Assembly: GCF_963422335.1 (NCBI RefSeq)
Contig: NZ_OY729424.1
Location: forward strand, 2,170,001-2,234,000
Length of the DNA: 64,000 nucleotides
Origin: an uncultured Roseateles sp.
GTDB taxonomy: Bacteria > Pseudomonadota > Gammaproteobacteria > Burkholderiales > Burkholderiaceae_C
Direction: 5' to 3'
The notes beneath the pieces were generated by a model. It had not been told where the DNA came from. It was given only the letters and a program-made list of their open reading frames with translations, and did no database searches. The translations under genes were made by a program, and so were the position numbers. Of the stretch, positions 47,579 through 57,040 are shown one piece after another; within the stretch, counting starts at the first letter, position 1; every line of letters begins with the position of its first letter.

Positions 47579-48207
47579 GCCGGCGGCATGGCCGGCCAGG
47601 CGCGCATCGCTGCGGCCGTGATGGCCATCAGGCTCTCGAAGGTCGCGCCATCCTTGGACTGCATCGACATGCCCTGGTAGACGGTGGCATAGAAGTTGGC
47701 CAGCGCGCCGGCATCGGTATCGGCAGGCAACTCACCGTTGGCGATGCCTTGCTCGATGCGGTCGCGGATGCCGGTCACGGCACCGGCCCGGCGCTTGGCC
47801 AGCGCGGCCTCGATATGCGCCGAGGCCACCGAGCAGTTGGTCGCCGCCATCACCATCATGCAGCCGCGCGGGTGGCAGGAGCGGGTCAACTCTTCGGCGG
47901 CCTCTTCCAGCAGGCGCTTGATCGCGCCGTAGGCCGTGGGGGCCTCGGCCAGGGCCTTGGGTGCGCCACTGCCGGGGCCGACGGCATAGCGCTCGACCGC
48001 TTCCCAGAACAGATGCTCCTTGTCGCCGAAGGCCGAGTAGAGGCTGGGCGGGGTGATGCCCATGGCCGCGGTCAGCTCGCTGATCGACGCCGCCTCATAG
48101 CCAAAACGCCAGAACACATGCATGGCGTTCTCCAGCGCCCGGTCCCGGTCGAAGGACAGCGGGCGACCTCGGGCGCGGGGCTTTTTTGTCTCAAGAGTCT
48201 TTTCCAT
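47575..48207 (-). CDS. TetR-family regulator
   Basis: 210 residues. Basic N-terminal arm (KKPRARGRPLSFDRDRALENAMHVFWRFGYEAASISELTAAMGITPPSLYSAFGDKEHLF, the helix-turn-helix). The C-terminal half resembles the AcrR/YcdC kind, with CHPRGCMMVMAATNC carrying several cysteines that might sense electrophiles or metals. Divergent to the efflux operon and overlapping pirin; likely repressor of both. Confidence 0.88.
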   Translation of the reverse strand: MEKTLETKKPRARGRPLSFDRDRALENAMHVFWRFGYEAASISELTAAMGITPPSLYSAFGDKEHLFWEAVERYAVGPGSGAPKALAEAPTAYGAIKRLLEEAAEELTRSCHPRGCMMVMAATNCSVASAHIEAALAKRRAGAVTGIRDRIEQGIANGELPADTDAGALANFYATVYQGMSMQSKDGATFESLMAITAAAMRAWPAMPPA

Positions 48208-48227
48208 AACGATCGATATTAAATTTG

Positions 48228-48280
48228 TTGACGGCCTTGTGCAAGCTCGCTACAGTCCCCATTATTCCAGAACGGTCGTT
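48228..48280 (+). promoter_or_regulatory. efflux operon promoter with candidate TetR operator
   Basis: TTGACG (48228-48233), 17-bp spacer, TACAGT (48251-48256). The half-palindrome AACGGTCGTT at 48271-48280, just past the expected start, resembles TetR-type operators. A related AACGATCG lies at 48208-48215 beside the tetR start. Confidence 0.5.
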
Positions 48281-48300
48281 ACGAAACTAAGGGGAAAACG

Positions 48301-48357
48301 ATGAATTCAAACAAATTGAAGCGGCCTCTAGCCCATACATCTAGCTGTAAACCCTGA
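48301..48357 (+). CDS. possible 18-codon leader ORF before mexE
   Basis: ATG...TGA encoding MNSNKLKRPLAHTSSCKP, preceded by a good AAGGGG ribosome site. It lies 130 bp before the adaptor gene in the same transcript. Could be a regulatory leader peptide or chance; too short for independent support. Confidence 0.3.
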   Translation: MNSNKLKRPLAHTSSCKP

Positions 48358-48486
48358 TATCAAGACCTCGTACAGCTCGCTTTGTTCCACGAAAGGAACA
48401 AATGCACCAGATCAGCAGGATTGACCAACCGATTCAGCAACGCTGATCCACCAGTCAACACAGTCACACAGTTTCACGGAGTTCCC

Positions 48487-49743
48487 ATGAGTCAGAACCC
48501 TAATCTCACGCCCCCTGCCGCTCAGTTCCCGCTGCGCTCCAACACCCGCCTGTGGGCCGTGGGCACCGCCATCACCGCCGTGATGGCTGTTTCGGCCGCC
48601 TTCTTTGGCCTGCACACAGCCGAGGCCGGCCCCACCGCGGCGTCTGCCGAGCCGCCGGCCACGCCGGTGTCGGTGGCCACCGTGGTGAAGAGCGACGTCG
48701 CCACCTGGGACGAATTCTCGGGCCGGCTCGAAGCCGTCGAACGCGTCGATCTGCGCTCCCGCGTGGCCGGCGCCGTGCAGGCGGTGCACTTCAAGGAGGG
48801 CGCGCTGGTCAAGCAGGGCGATCTGCTGATCACCATCGATCCGGCGCCCTTCGCCGCTGAAGTGGAGCGCGCTGAAGCGCAGGTCGCCGCCGCGCAGTCG
48901 CGCCAGACCTATGCCAAGAGCGACCAGGCCCGTGCCCAGCGTCTGCTGGACGAGCACGCGATTGCCCTGCGCGAGTACGACGAGCGCCAGAACACCTACC
49001 GCGAGGCCGAGGCCAATCTGCGTGCAGCCCAGGCCGCGTTGCAGACCGCCCGCCTGAGCCTGAGCTACACCCAGGTGCGCGCGCCGGTGGCGGGCCGCGT
49101 CGGCAAGCTGGAGATCACCGTCGGCAATCTGGTCGCCGCCGGCCCGGGCGCTCCGGTGCTGACGACGCTGGTCTCGGTCAGCCCCATCTACGCCAGCTTC
49201 GATGCCGATGAGCAGGTCGTCGCCCGCGCGCTGAAGAGCCTGCCGGCCAGCGCCGGTGGCCGCAGCCAGCTGGAGAAGATTCCGGTGCTGATGGGCACGG
49301 CTGCCACCACCGATACGCCGTTCGAGGGCCGCCTGCAGCTGGTCGACAACCAGGTGGACACCAAGAGCGGCACGGTGCGCGTGCGCGCCGTGTTCGACAA
49401 CAAGGACGGCAGCCTGATGCCCGGCCAGTTCGCCAAGCTGCGCATGGGCCAGGTCAAGAACGCCTCGGCCCTGCTGATCAATGAGCGCGCGGTGGGCACC
49501 GACCAGAGCAAGAAGTTCGTGATGGTGGTCGGTGCGCAGAACAAGGCCGAGTACCGCGAGGTCACCCTGGGCGCCAATGTCAACGGCCTGCGTGTCGTCA
49601 ATACCGGGCTCAAGGCCGATGAGCGCATCGTCGTCAACGGCTTGCAGCGCGTGCGCCCCGGCGCGGTGCTCAAGCCCGAGTCGGTGGCGATGGACGCCAA
49701 GCCCGAACTGCAGGCGCGCCGGGAAGACGCCAAGCCCTCCTAA
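48487..49743 (+). CDS. mexE: RND efflux periplasmic adaptor, MexE-like
   Basis: 418 residues. An N-terminal membrane anchor (LWAVGTAITAVMAVSAAFFGL) is followed by the barrel-sandwich half (VDLRSRVAGAVQAVHFKEGALVKQGDLLITIDPAPF), a coiled-coil hairpin rich in Ala/Gln/Arg, and the second lipoyl half (LSLSYTQVRAPVAGRVGKLEITVGN). ATG 48487 has a GGAG site; an upstream in-frame start (48382) is less likely. First gene of the efflux operon. Confidence 0.92.
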   Translation: MSQNPNLTPPAAQFPLRSNTRLWAVGTAITAVMAVSAAFFGLHTAEAGPTAASAEPPATPVSVATVVKSDVATWDEFSGRLEAVERVDLRSRVAGAVQAVHFKEGALVKQGDLLITIDPAPFAAEVERAEAQVAAAQSRQTYAKSDQARAQRLLDEHAIALREYDERQNTYREAEANLRAAQAALQTARLSLSYTQVRAPVAGRVGKLEITVGNLVAAGPGAPVLTTLVSVSPIYASFDADEQVVARALKSLPASAGGRSQLEKIPVLMGTAATTDTPFEGRLQLVDNQVDTKSGTVRVRAVFDNKDGSLMPGQFAKLRMGQVKNASALLINERAVGTDQSKKFVMVVGAQNKAEYREVTLGANVNGLRVVNTGLKADERIVVNGLQRVRPGAVLKPESVAMDAKPELQARREDAKPS

Positions 49744-49868
49744 GCCAAGCAAGTCCCAGCCTATCCAAGGCCGTCCGGCCTGAGGCTGCCACTCCTTCAA
49801 GGGGAGGGCAGCCCCAGGCCGGCCCCCGGCGTTCCTACGTGAACGCCTGACAGGAAAGAAGAACCGCC

Positions 49869-52800
49869 ATGAACCTCTCCAAATTCTTCATAGACAGGCC
49901 GATCTTTGCCGGCGTGCTGTCGCTGCTGATGCTGATCGCCGGCCTGATTGCGGTGCGCAGTCTGCCGATCTCCGAATACCCCGAGGTCGTGCCGCCCTCG
50001 GTGGTGGTGCGAGCCAACTATCCCGGTGCCAATCCGAAGGTGATCGCCGAAACGGTGGCCACGCCGCTGGAAGAAGCGATCAACGGCGTCGAGGGCATGC
50101 TTTATATGGGCAGCCAGGCGACGACCGACGGCCTGATGACCCTGACCGTCACCTTCAAGCTGGGCACCGACCCCGACAAGGCCCAGCAGATGGTGCAGAA
50201 CCGCGTCTCGCAAGCCGAGCCGCGCCTGCCCGAGGAGGTGCGCCGCCTGGGTGTCAGCACCATCAAGAGCTCGCCCGACCTGACCATGGTCGTGCACCTG
50301 CTGAGCCCCAACGGCCGCTACGACATGACCTATCTGCGCAACTACGCGCTGCTGAACGTCAAGGACCGGCTGGCTCGCGTGCAGGGCGTCGGTGACGTGC
50401 AGCTGTTCGGCTCGGGCGACTACTCGATGCGCGTCTGGCTGGACCCGAACAAGGTCGCGCAGCGCGGCCTGTCGGCCGGCGACGTGGTGACTGCCATCCG
50501 CGGCCAGAACGTGCAGGCCGCCGCTGGCGTGGTGGGTGCCTCGCCCGGCCTGGCTGGTGTGGACGTGCAGCTGTCGATCAACGCGCAGGGCCGCTTGCAG
50601 AACGAGGAAGAGTTTGGCGACATCATCGTCAAGACCAGCGTCGATGGCGCGGTGACACGCCTGCGTGACATCGCCCGCATCGAACTGGGTGCCTCGGGTT
50701 ATTCGCTGCGTTCTCTGTTGGACAACAAGGACGCGGTGGCCGTGCCCATTTTCGCCGCGCCGGGCTCCAATGCGATCGACATCTCCAACGGCGTGCGCGC
50801 CACGATGGCCGAGCTGAAGGCCGGCATGCCCGAGGGCGTGGACTACGAAATCGTCTACGACCCGACGCAGTTCGTGCGTGCGTCGATCGAGTCGGTGGTG
50901 CACACCCTGCTCGAGGCCATCGCCCTGGTGGTGCTGGTCGTGATCCTGTTCCTGCAGACCTGGCGTGCGTCCATCATCCCGCTGCTGGCCGTGCCGGTGT
51001 CGGTGGTCGGCACCTTTGCGGTGATGCATCTGTTCGGCTTCTCTATCAACGCCCTGAGTCTGTTCGGCCTGGTGCTGGCCATCGGCATCGTGGTGGACGA
51101 CGCCATCGTCGTGGTTGAGAACGTCGAGCGCAATATCGAGGCGGGTCTGAGCCCGCGCGACGCCACCTACCGGGCGATGCGCGAAGTGTCGGGCCCCATC
51201 ATCGCGATCGCCTTGGTGCTGATCGCCGTGTTCGTGCCGCTGGCCTTCATCAGCGGCCTGACCGGCCAGTTCTACAAGCAGTTCGCGCTGACGATTGCGA
51301 TCTCGACGGTGATCTCGGCGATCAACTCGCTGACCCTGTCGCCTGCGCTTGCCGCGCTGCTGCTGAAGAGCCATGACGCGCCCAAGGACTGGCTGACCCG
51401 CGTGATGGACCGTTTGCTGGGCCGCTTCTTCCGCGGCTTCAACAAGCTGTTCGGTCGCGGTGCGGCCGCCTACAGCGGCGGCGTGACCCGTGCGATCTCG
51501 CGCAAGACGGTGATGGTGCTGGTCTATCTGGCGCTGGCCGGCGTGACCGTGGGCCTGTTCAAGATCGTGCCCAGCGGCTTTGTGCCGGCGCAGGACAAGC
51601 AGTACCTGATCGGCTTCGCCCAGCTGCCCGACGGTGCCACCTTGGACCGCACCGAGGACGTGATTCGCCGCATGGGTGAGATCGCCTCGAAGACGCCAGG
51701 CGTCGAGCACTCGGTGGCCTTTCCGGGCCTGTCGATCAACGGCTTCACCAACAGCTCGAACTCGGGCATCGTCTTCACCACCCTGACGCCCTTTGATCAG
51801 CGCAAGGGTGCGGCCCTGAGCGCAAGCGCGATTGCCGGCAATCTGAACCAGCAGTTCGGTCAGATCAAGGACGCCTTCATCGTCATGTTCCCGCCTCCGC
51901 CGGTGGCCGGCCTGGGCACGACCGGCGGCTTCAAGTTGCAGCTGGAGGACCGTGGCGGCCTCGGCTACACGGCGCTGGACGGCGCGGTCAAGGCCTTCAT
52001 GGCCAAGGCCTATCAGACGCCGGAGCTGGCGGGCATGTTCTCCAGCTACCAGGTCAATGTGCCTCAGCTGTATGCCGACATCGACCGCACCAAGGCGCGC
52101 CAGCTGGGTGTGCCGGTGACGGACATCTTCGACACCATGCAGATCTATCTGGGCAGCCTGTACGCCAACGACTTCAACAAGTTCGGCCGTACCTACTCGG
52201 TGCGCGTGCAGGCCGATGCGGCCTACCGTGCCCGTGCCGAAGACGTGGGTCAGCTGAAGGTGCGCTCGAACTCGGGCGAGATGGTGCCGCTGTCGACCTT
52301 GATGAAGGTCACGCCGAGCTTCGGCCCGGAGCGTGCGATGCGCTACAACGGCTTCCTGTCGGCCGACATCAATGGCGGTCCGGCCCCCGGCTATTCCTCG
52401 GGCCAGGCCCAGGACGCGATCAAGCGCATTGCCACCGAGACCCTGCCCAAGGGCATCAGCTATGAGTGGACGGAGCTGACCTATCAGGAGATCCTGGCCG
52501 GCAATTCGGCGATGTGGGTGTTCCCGCTGGCCATCCTCTTGGTGTTCCTGGTGCTGGCGGCGCAGTACGAAAGCCTGACCCTGCCGCTGTCCATCATCCT
52601 GATCGTGCCCATGGGCCTGCTGGCGGCGATGACCGGCGTCTGGCTCTCGCATGGCGACAACAATGTCTTCACCCAGATCGGGCTGATGGTGCTGGTGGGG
52701 CTGAGCGCGAAGAACGCGATCCTGATCGTCGAATTCGCGCGCGAGCTGGAGTTTGCCGGGCGCACGCCCCGCCAGGCGGCGATCGAGGCCAGCCGCCTGC

Positions 52801-53129
52801 GGCTGCGCCCCATCCTGATGACCTCGATGGCCTTTGTGATGGGTGTGCTGCCCCTGGTGCTGTCCACCGGCGCCGGCTCCGAGATGCGCCAGGCCATGGG
52901 CATTGCCGTGTTCTTCGGGATGATTGGCGTCACCCTGTTCGGCCTCTTCCTGACGCCGGTGTTCTATGTGCTGCTGCGCCAGCTGACCGGCAACCGTCCG
53001 CTGAAGCTGCATGGCGAGGTGCCGCATCTGGAGGCGTTTGCACATGCTGATTTCGGGCCTGCTGGCGGTCCGTCCTCGGGCGGCAGCCTGACGCCCCAGC
53101 CCGCGGCGCCCATCTCCAAGCATGAATGA
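49869..53129 (+). CDS. mexF: RND multidrug efflux pump, MexF-like
   Basis: 1086 residues, full length for the HAE1 family. The N-terminus (MNLSKFFIDRPIFAGVLSLLMLIAGLIAVRSLPISEYPEVVPPSVVVRANYPGANPKVI) closely follows MexF. The first half has VVILFLQTWRASIIPLLAVPVSV and GIVVDDAIVVVENVER, with the Asp pair of the proton relay in helix 4. Two large periplasmic loops are present, and the second half repeats the twelve-helix plan. It exports drugs with the adaptor upstream and the outer-membrane factor downstream. Confidence 0.95.
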   Translation: MNLSKFFIDRPIFAGVLSLLMLIAGLIAVRSLPISEYPEVVPPSVVVRANYPGANPKVIAETVATPLEEAINGVEGMLYMGSQATTDGLMTLTVTFKLGTDPDKAQQMVQNRVSQAEPRLPEEVRRLGVSTIKSSPDLTMVVHLLSPNGRYDMTYLRNYALLNVKDRLARVQGVGDVQLFGSGDYSMRVWLDPNKVAQRGLSAGDVVTAIRGQNVQAAAGVVGASPGLAGVDVQLSINAQGRLQNEEEFGDIIVKTSVDGAVTRLRDIARIELGASGYSLRSLLDNKDAVAVPIFAAPGSNAIDISNGVRATMAELKAGMPEGVDYEIVYDPTQFVRASIESVVHTLLEAIALVVLVVILFLQTWRASIIPLLAVPVSVVGTFAVMHLFGFSINALSLFGLVLAIGIVVDDAIVVVENVERNIEAGLSPRDATYRAMREVSGPIIAIALVLIAVFVPLAFISGLTGQFYKQFALTIAISTVISAINSLTLSPALAALLLKSHDAPKDWLTRVMDRLLGRFFRGFNKLFGRGAAAYSGGVTRAISRKTVMVLVYLALAGVTVGLFKIVPSGFVPAQDKQYLIGFAQLPDGATLDRTEDVIRRMGEIASKTPGVEHSVAFPGLSINGFTNSSNSGIVFTTLTPFDQRKGAALSASAIAGNLNQQFGQIKDAFIVMFPPPPVAGLGTTGGFKLQLEDRGGLGYTALDGAVKAFMAKAYQTPELAGMFSSYQVNVPQLYADIDRTKARQLGVPVTDIFDTMQIYLGSLYANDFNKFGRTYSVRVQADAAYRARAEDVGQLKVRSNSGEMVPLSTLMKVTPSFGPERAMRYNGFLSADINGGPAPGYSSGQAQDAIKRIATETLPKGISYEWTELTYQEILAGNSAMWVFPLAILLVFLVLAAQYESLTLPLSIILIVPMGLLAAMTGVWLSHGDNNVFTQIGLMVLVGLSAKNAILIVEFARELEFAGRTPRQAAIEASRLRLRPILMTSMAFVMGVLPLVLSTGAGSEMRQAMGIAVFFGMIGVTLFGLFLTPVFYVLLRQLTGNRPLKLHGEVPHLEAFAHADFGPAGGPSSGGSLTPQPAAPISKHE

Positions 53130-53147
53130 TTGATTGAGAGAAACGAT

Positions 53148-54569
53148 ATGAAAACATTGTCGAATTTCTGGCGGCGTTCAGCGCTGACCCCCGTGTTGAC
53201 ACCTCTCCTGGCGGCCCTGCTGCTGGCTGGTTGCGCCACGGCCACCGTGCCGGTGGCGCAGGAGCTGCCCGCCACGCCCGCCGCCTTCAAATCCGGTGAC
53301 GGCCGCTGGACCACCGCCGCCCCGGCCGAGGCGCAGGCCCGTGGCGAGTGGTGGAAGGCCTTTGCCGACCCGGTGCTCAACGCGCTGGAGCTGCAGGCCA
53401 CGGCCAGCAACGCCAGCATCCAGGTGGCGGCCGCTCGGCTGGCACAGGCCAATGCGCTGGTGCGCAGCGCCGATGCCGACCGCTCGGTGCAGCTGGGCCT
53501 CAGTGGTGGCGCCACGCGCGGCGTCGAGCCCGGCGTGACGCCGAACGCCACCACCCGCATCACCGCCGGCGCAAGACTGTCGTACGAGTTGGACCTGTTC
53601 GGCAAGCTGAAGCAGACCACCGACGCCGCCGCGCTGGACGCCCAGTCCCGCGAGGCCCTCTTGCGCAACACCCAGCTGCTGGTGCAGGCCGAGGTGGCGC
53701 AAACCTATCTGTCGCTGCGCGCGCTGGATGCCGAACGCGCCTTGGTGCGCGACACGGTGGCTGCCTACCGCGACACCTTGCAGCTGACCGAGCGTCGCTT
53801 CAAGGCCGGCGACGTGGCCGAACTGGACGTGATGCGCGTGCGCACCGAGGCCGCGGCGACCGAGAGCGAGGCCTTTGCGCTGGACCGCCAGCGCGCTGCG
53901 CTGCAGAACGCGCTGGCCGTGCTGGTCGGCGAGGTGGCATCGAACTTCGAACTGGGCCTGGACGGCTGGAACGCGGCCCTGCCGCAGATCCCGGCCGGCC
54001 TGCCCAGCACGATGCTGGCGCGCCGGCCCGATGTGTCCGCCGCCCAGCGTTCGATGCAGGCCGCTCAGGCCCGCGTCGGCGTGGCCAGGGCTGCCTGGTT
54101 CCCCAGCCTGTCGCTGACGGCCAATGGCGGTGGCGCCTCGCCCGAGCTGGGCGATCTGTTCAAGTTGTCGGCCCGCGCCTGGGGTGTGGGCGCGCTGCTG
54201 TCGCTACCGATTCTTGACGGCGGCCGCCGCGAGGCCCAGGTGCAGAACGCCGGTGCCGAGCTCGACGTGGCCCTGGTCAACTACCGCCAGCAGGTCCTGG
54301 TCGCCTTCAAGGACGTCGAAGACCAGCTCGCCGCGCTGCAGCTGCTGGCCCGCCAGTCCGAGCTGCAGACCAGCGCGGTCGATTCGGCGACACGGGCGAC
54401 CAAGCTGTCCGACTCGCGCTACCGCAACGGGCTCGTGAGCCAGCTGGAGCTGCTGGACGCGCAGCGCAGCGAGCTGCGCAACCGCCGCCAGGCGCTGCAG
54501 GTGCGCTCGGCACAGTACCAGGCCACGGTAGGGCTGGTGCGGGCCATCGGCGGCAGCTGGGCGTCCTGA
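53148..54569 (+). CDS. RND outer-membrane factor lipoprotein (NodT/OprM family)
   Basis: 473 residues. Lipoprotein signal with LLLAGCATA near residue 23. The two repeats of the TolC/OprM fold follow (coiled-coil hairpins such as LNALELQATASNASIQVAAARLAQANALVRSADADR). The conserved LGDLFKLSARAWGVGALLSLPILDGGRR lies in the second half. Starts 18 bp after the pump gene and completes the tripartite system. Ends 4 bp from the convergent LysR gene. Confidence 0.93.
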   Translation: MKTLSNFWRRSALTPVLTPLLAALLLAGCATATVPVAQELPATPAAFKSGDGRWTTAAPAEAQARGEWWKAFADPVLNALELQATASNASIQVAAARLAQANALVRSADADRSVQLGLSGGATRGVEPGVTPNATTRITAGARLSYELDLFGKLKQTTDAAALDAQSREALLRNTQLLVQAEVAQTYLSLRALDAERALVRDTVAAYRDTLQLTERRFKAGDVAELDVMRVRTEAAATESEAFALDRQRAALQNALAVLVGEVASNFELGLDGWNAALPQIPAGLPSTMLARRPDVSAAQRSMQAAQARVGVARAAWFPSLSLTANGGGASPELGDLFKLSARAWGVGALLSLPILDGGRREAQVQNAGAELDVALVNYRQQVLVAFKDVEDQLAALQLLARQSELQTSAVDSATRATKLSDSRYRNGLVSQLELLDAQRSELRNRRQALQVRSAQYQATVGLVRAIGGSWAS

Positions 54570-54573
54570 TCGC

Positions 54574-55497
54574 TCAGCGCCCCTCCGGCCAGGTCTGCGC
54601 CGCGATCCTCGCGAAATACGTTTCCAGGTACTCGACGCAGACCCGCACCTTGGCCGAGGTGCCCAGCCGCGACGGATAGACGGCCCAGACGTTGGCCTCC
54701 TGCTCATGGCCGGGCAGCACCTGCACCAGCTCGCCGCTGGCCAGCAGCGGGGCGATGTCCCAGACCGAGCGCAAGACAATGCCGCGGCCGTCCACTGCCC
54801 AGCGCACCGCGATCTCACCGTTGTTGGTGGACAGCGGGCCCGTCACCTTGACGGTTTGCTCGGTGTTGCCGGTGCTCAGCTTCCAGACGCCGAACGGGTG
54901 GTCGCGCTCCTTGATCACCATGCAGTCGTGGTTGGACAGATCAGCCAGCGCGCGCGGCACGCCGCGCCGTTCCAGATAGCTGGGGGCAGCGCACAGCACG
55001 CGGTGGTTGGAGGCGAGGCGCTTGGCGATCAGGTGCGGGGCGATCTCGTCGCCGACGCGCACGTCCAGATCGAAGCCCTCGCTGGCCACATCGACCAGCC
55101 GGTCGAAGACCTCGAAGCGCACCGCCAGGCTGGGATATTTCTCGACCAGCTGCGAGATCGCCGGCGCCACCAGATTGCGCCCGAAGCCGAAGCTGGAGCA
55201 CACGCGCAGCAGGCCCCGCGGCATCGCCCGCGTCACCGACACCTCCTGCATCAGGTGGTCGATATCGTCCAGCACGCGCTGGGCCCACAGATAGACCCGC
55301 TCGCCGTCCTCGGTGACGACCACGCGCCGCGTCGTGCGGTGCAGGAGCTTGGTCGCCAGATCGGTTTCCAGCATCCGTATGCGCTTGGTCACATAGGCGG
55401 CCGACACGCCCAGCTCCTCGGCCGCGCCGGCAAAGCTGGACTTGCGTGCCACCACAGTGAACACGCGCAGATCGTCATTGCTGGGAGCTTTGATCAT
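54574..55497 (-). CDS. LysR-family regulator
   Basis: 307 residues. The helix-turn-helix (DLRVFTVVARKSSFAGAAEELGVSAAYVTKRIRMLETDL) is followed by the effector domain (PRGLLRVCSSFGFGRNLVAPAISQLVEKYPSLAVRFEV). It resembles the CrgA/TtdR-like subgroup. Divergent from the sugar-acid operon 428 bp away, so likely its activator, as TtdR is for tartrate genes. Confidence 0.9.
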   Translation of the reverse strand: MIKAPSNDDLRVFTVVARKSSFAGAAEELGVSAAYVTKRIRMLETDLATKLLHRTTRRVVVTEDGERVYLWAQRVLDDIDHLMQEVSVTRAMPRGLLRVCSSFGFGRNLVAPAISQLVEKYPSLAVRFEVFDRLVDVASEGFDLDVRVGDEIAPHLIAKRLASNHRVLCAAPSYLERRGVPRALADLSNHDCMVIKERDHPFGVWKLSTGNTEQTVKVTGPLSTNNGEIAVRWAVDGRGIVLRSVWDIAPLLASGELVQVLPGHEQEANVWAVYPSRLGTSAKVRVCVEYLETYFARIAAQTWPEGR

Positions 55498-55925
55498 GAG
55501 TTCCTTTGTCTCGTGATGGCGCAGGAGGGCGGGCAGACCTGCTGCTGCGTGTCCCCCGGCCGCTTCGCGGCCTCCTCCTTTACCTCCGCATCAGGCCAGC
55601 CCGTCCTCCTGCTCGTGCAGCGATCTCGGCGCGAGGGCTTTGGTGGCCGGAGCAACACGGCGGATGAGCCGGGATGCGGGCGGGCGCGATTGCGCAGGTA
55701 GAGGAGGAGGGCCGCTTGCGGCCCGGGGGACACGGAGCAAGCGCGCCCGCTCGCGTTCCGGCGACCGCCTCGTAGGCGCAGATGATTTGTCCGCCCGTCA
55801 AAAAGCGTGGCGCCAAAAGCCTCAATCATTCACGATGTGTGCAGGATGAATTAACCGATGCCGCCATTGTAGTTTCTTCGTGCACAACTAAAGTTCAGCC
55901 ATCCCCACTGAACCAGGCCCGCACC
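55498..55925. other. long intergenic region holding an inverted-repeat element
   Basis: 428 bp between the LysR gene and the operon. The central 190 bp are the inverted repeat described separately. The promoter for the operon should lie in 55740-55925, but no strong -35/-10 pair was settled on. Confidence 0.5.
55547..55735. repeat. inverted-repeat element with hairpin-bearing arms
   Basis: Arms at about 55547-55588 and 55691-55735 pair with few mismatches. Each contains CGTGTCCCCC, a GGCCGC..GCGGCC hairpin, TCCTCC and a TACCT end. The loop is about 100 bp. Layout is like a BIME/REP pair or small non-autonomous element. Confidence 0.6.
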
Positions 55926-57014
55926 ATGTCCAAGCGCTACCAAATCGCCGTCATCCCCGGAGATGGCATCGGCAAGGAAGTCATGCCCGAGGGCCTGCGC
56001 GTGCTGCAGGCCGCCGCGCAGCGCTTCGACATCGACCTGGAGCTGACGCCCATCGCCTGGGCCAGCTGCGACTACTACGCCGAGCATGGCCAGATGATGC
56101 CCGACGACTGGAAGGCGCAGCTCAGTGGCATGGACGCCATCCTGTTCGGCGCCGTCGGCTGGCCGGCCACCGTGCCCGACCATGTCTCGCTGTGGGGTTC
56201 GCTCTTGAAGTTCCGCCGCGAATTCGACCAGTACATCAATCTGCGTCCGGTGCGCCTGTTCGAAGGCGTGCCTTGCCCCTTAGCCGGGCGCAAGGCCGGT
56301 GACATCGACTACTTCGTTGTGCGCGAGAACACCGAGGGCGAGTACACCAATCTGGGCGGCGTGATGTACCCGGGCACCGATAGAGAGATCGTCATCCAGG
56401 AGTCGGTCTATTCCCGCTTCGGCACCGACCGGGTGATGAAATATGCGTTCGAGCTGGCCAACAGCCGCGAGCGCAAGCACCTGACCGTGGCCACCAAGAG
56501 CAATGGCATCGCCATCAGCATGCCCTGGTGGGACGGCCGGGCCGACGCGATGGCACAGGGCTATCCGGCGGTGACTGTGGACAAGCAGCACATCGACATC
56601 CTCAGCGCCCGCTTCGTGCTGCAGCCGGGCCGCTTCGATGTGGTCGTGGCCAGCAATCTGTTCGGCGACATCCTGTCCGATCTGGGCCCGGCCACCACCG
56701 GCACCATAGGTCTGGCGCCTTCGGCCAATCTGAACCCGGAGCGCAAGTTCCCCTCGCTGTTCGAGCCGGTCCATGGCTCGGCCCCCGACATCTACGGCAA
56801 GAACATCGCCAACCCGGTGGCCATGATCTGGTCGGCCGCGCTGATGCTGGACTTCCTGACCGAGAGCGCAGGCGCCGGCCGCGCTGCCCACGACGCCATC
56901 GTCAAGGCGATCGAGACCGTGTTGGTGCAGGGCCCGCGCACCGGCGACCTGGGCGGCACGGCCAACACCACGGCGATGGGCGAGGCGATTGCCAAGCTGG
57001 TTGCGCAGGCCTGA
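55926..57014 (+). CDS. tartrate/D-malate dehydrogenase-like decarboxylating dehydrogenase
   Basis: 362 residues of the isocitrate/isopropylmalate dehydrogenase superfamily, closest to tartrate dehydrogenases. IAVIPGDGIGKEVMPEGLRVL (start), AILFGAVGWPATVPDHVSLWGSLLKFRREFDQYINLRP (about 75-115) with substrate arginines, IDYFVVRENTEGEY, and ASNLFGDILSDLGPATTGTIGLAPSAN with the metal-binding Asp residues. Oxidises L-tartrate or D-malate with NAD+. First gene of the operon. Confidence 0.92.
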   Translation: MSKRYQIAVIPGDGIGKEVMPEGLRVLQAAAQRFDIDLELTPIAWASCDYYAEHGQMMPDDWKAQLSGMDAILFGAVGWPATVPDHVSLWGSLLKFRREFDQYINLRPVRLFEGVPCPLAGRKAGDIDYFVVRENTEGEYTNLGGVMYPGTDREIVIQESVYSRFGTDRVMKYAFELANSRERKHLTVATKSNGIAISMPWWDGRADAMAQGYPAVTVDKQHIDILSARFVLQPGRFDVVVASNLFGDILSDLGPATTGTIGLAPSANLNPERKFPSLFEPVHGSAPDIYGKNIANPVAMIWSAALMLDFLTESAGAGRAAHDAIVKAIETVLVQGPRTGDLGGTANTTAMGEAIAKLVAQA

Positions 57015-57040
57015 ATCCACAACATACCCCGGAGCGAGAC

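Noticed and set aside
49797..53123. A 1108-codon open frame on the minus strand opposite the mexF gene.
   Set aside because: It is the complement of a high-G+C coding gene: His/Gln/Arg-rich, with no domain, while the plus frame is a full-length RND pump.
55494..55829. A 111-codon minus-strand ORF over the LysR-operon intergenic region.
   Set aside because: It reads across both arms of the inverted repeat and has no recognisable protein features.
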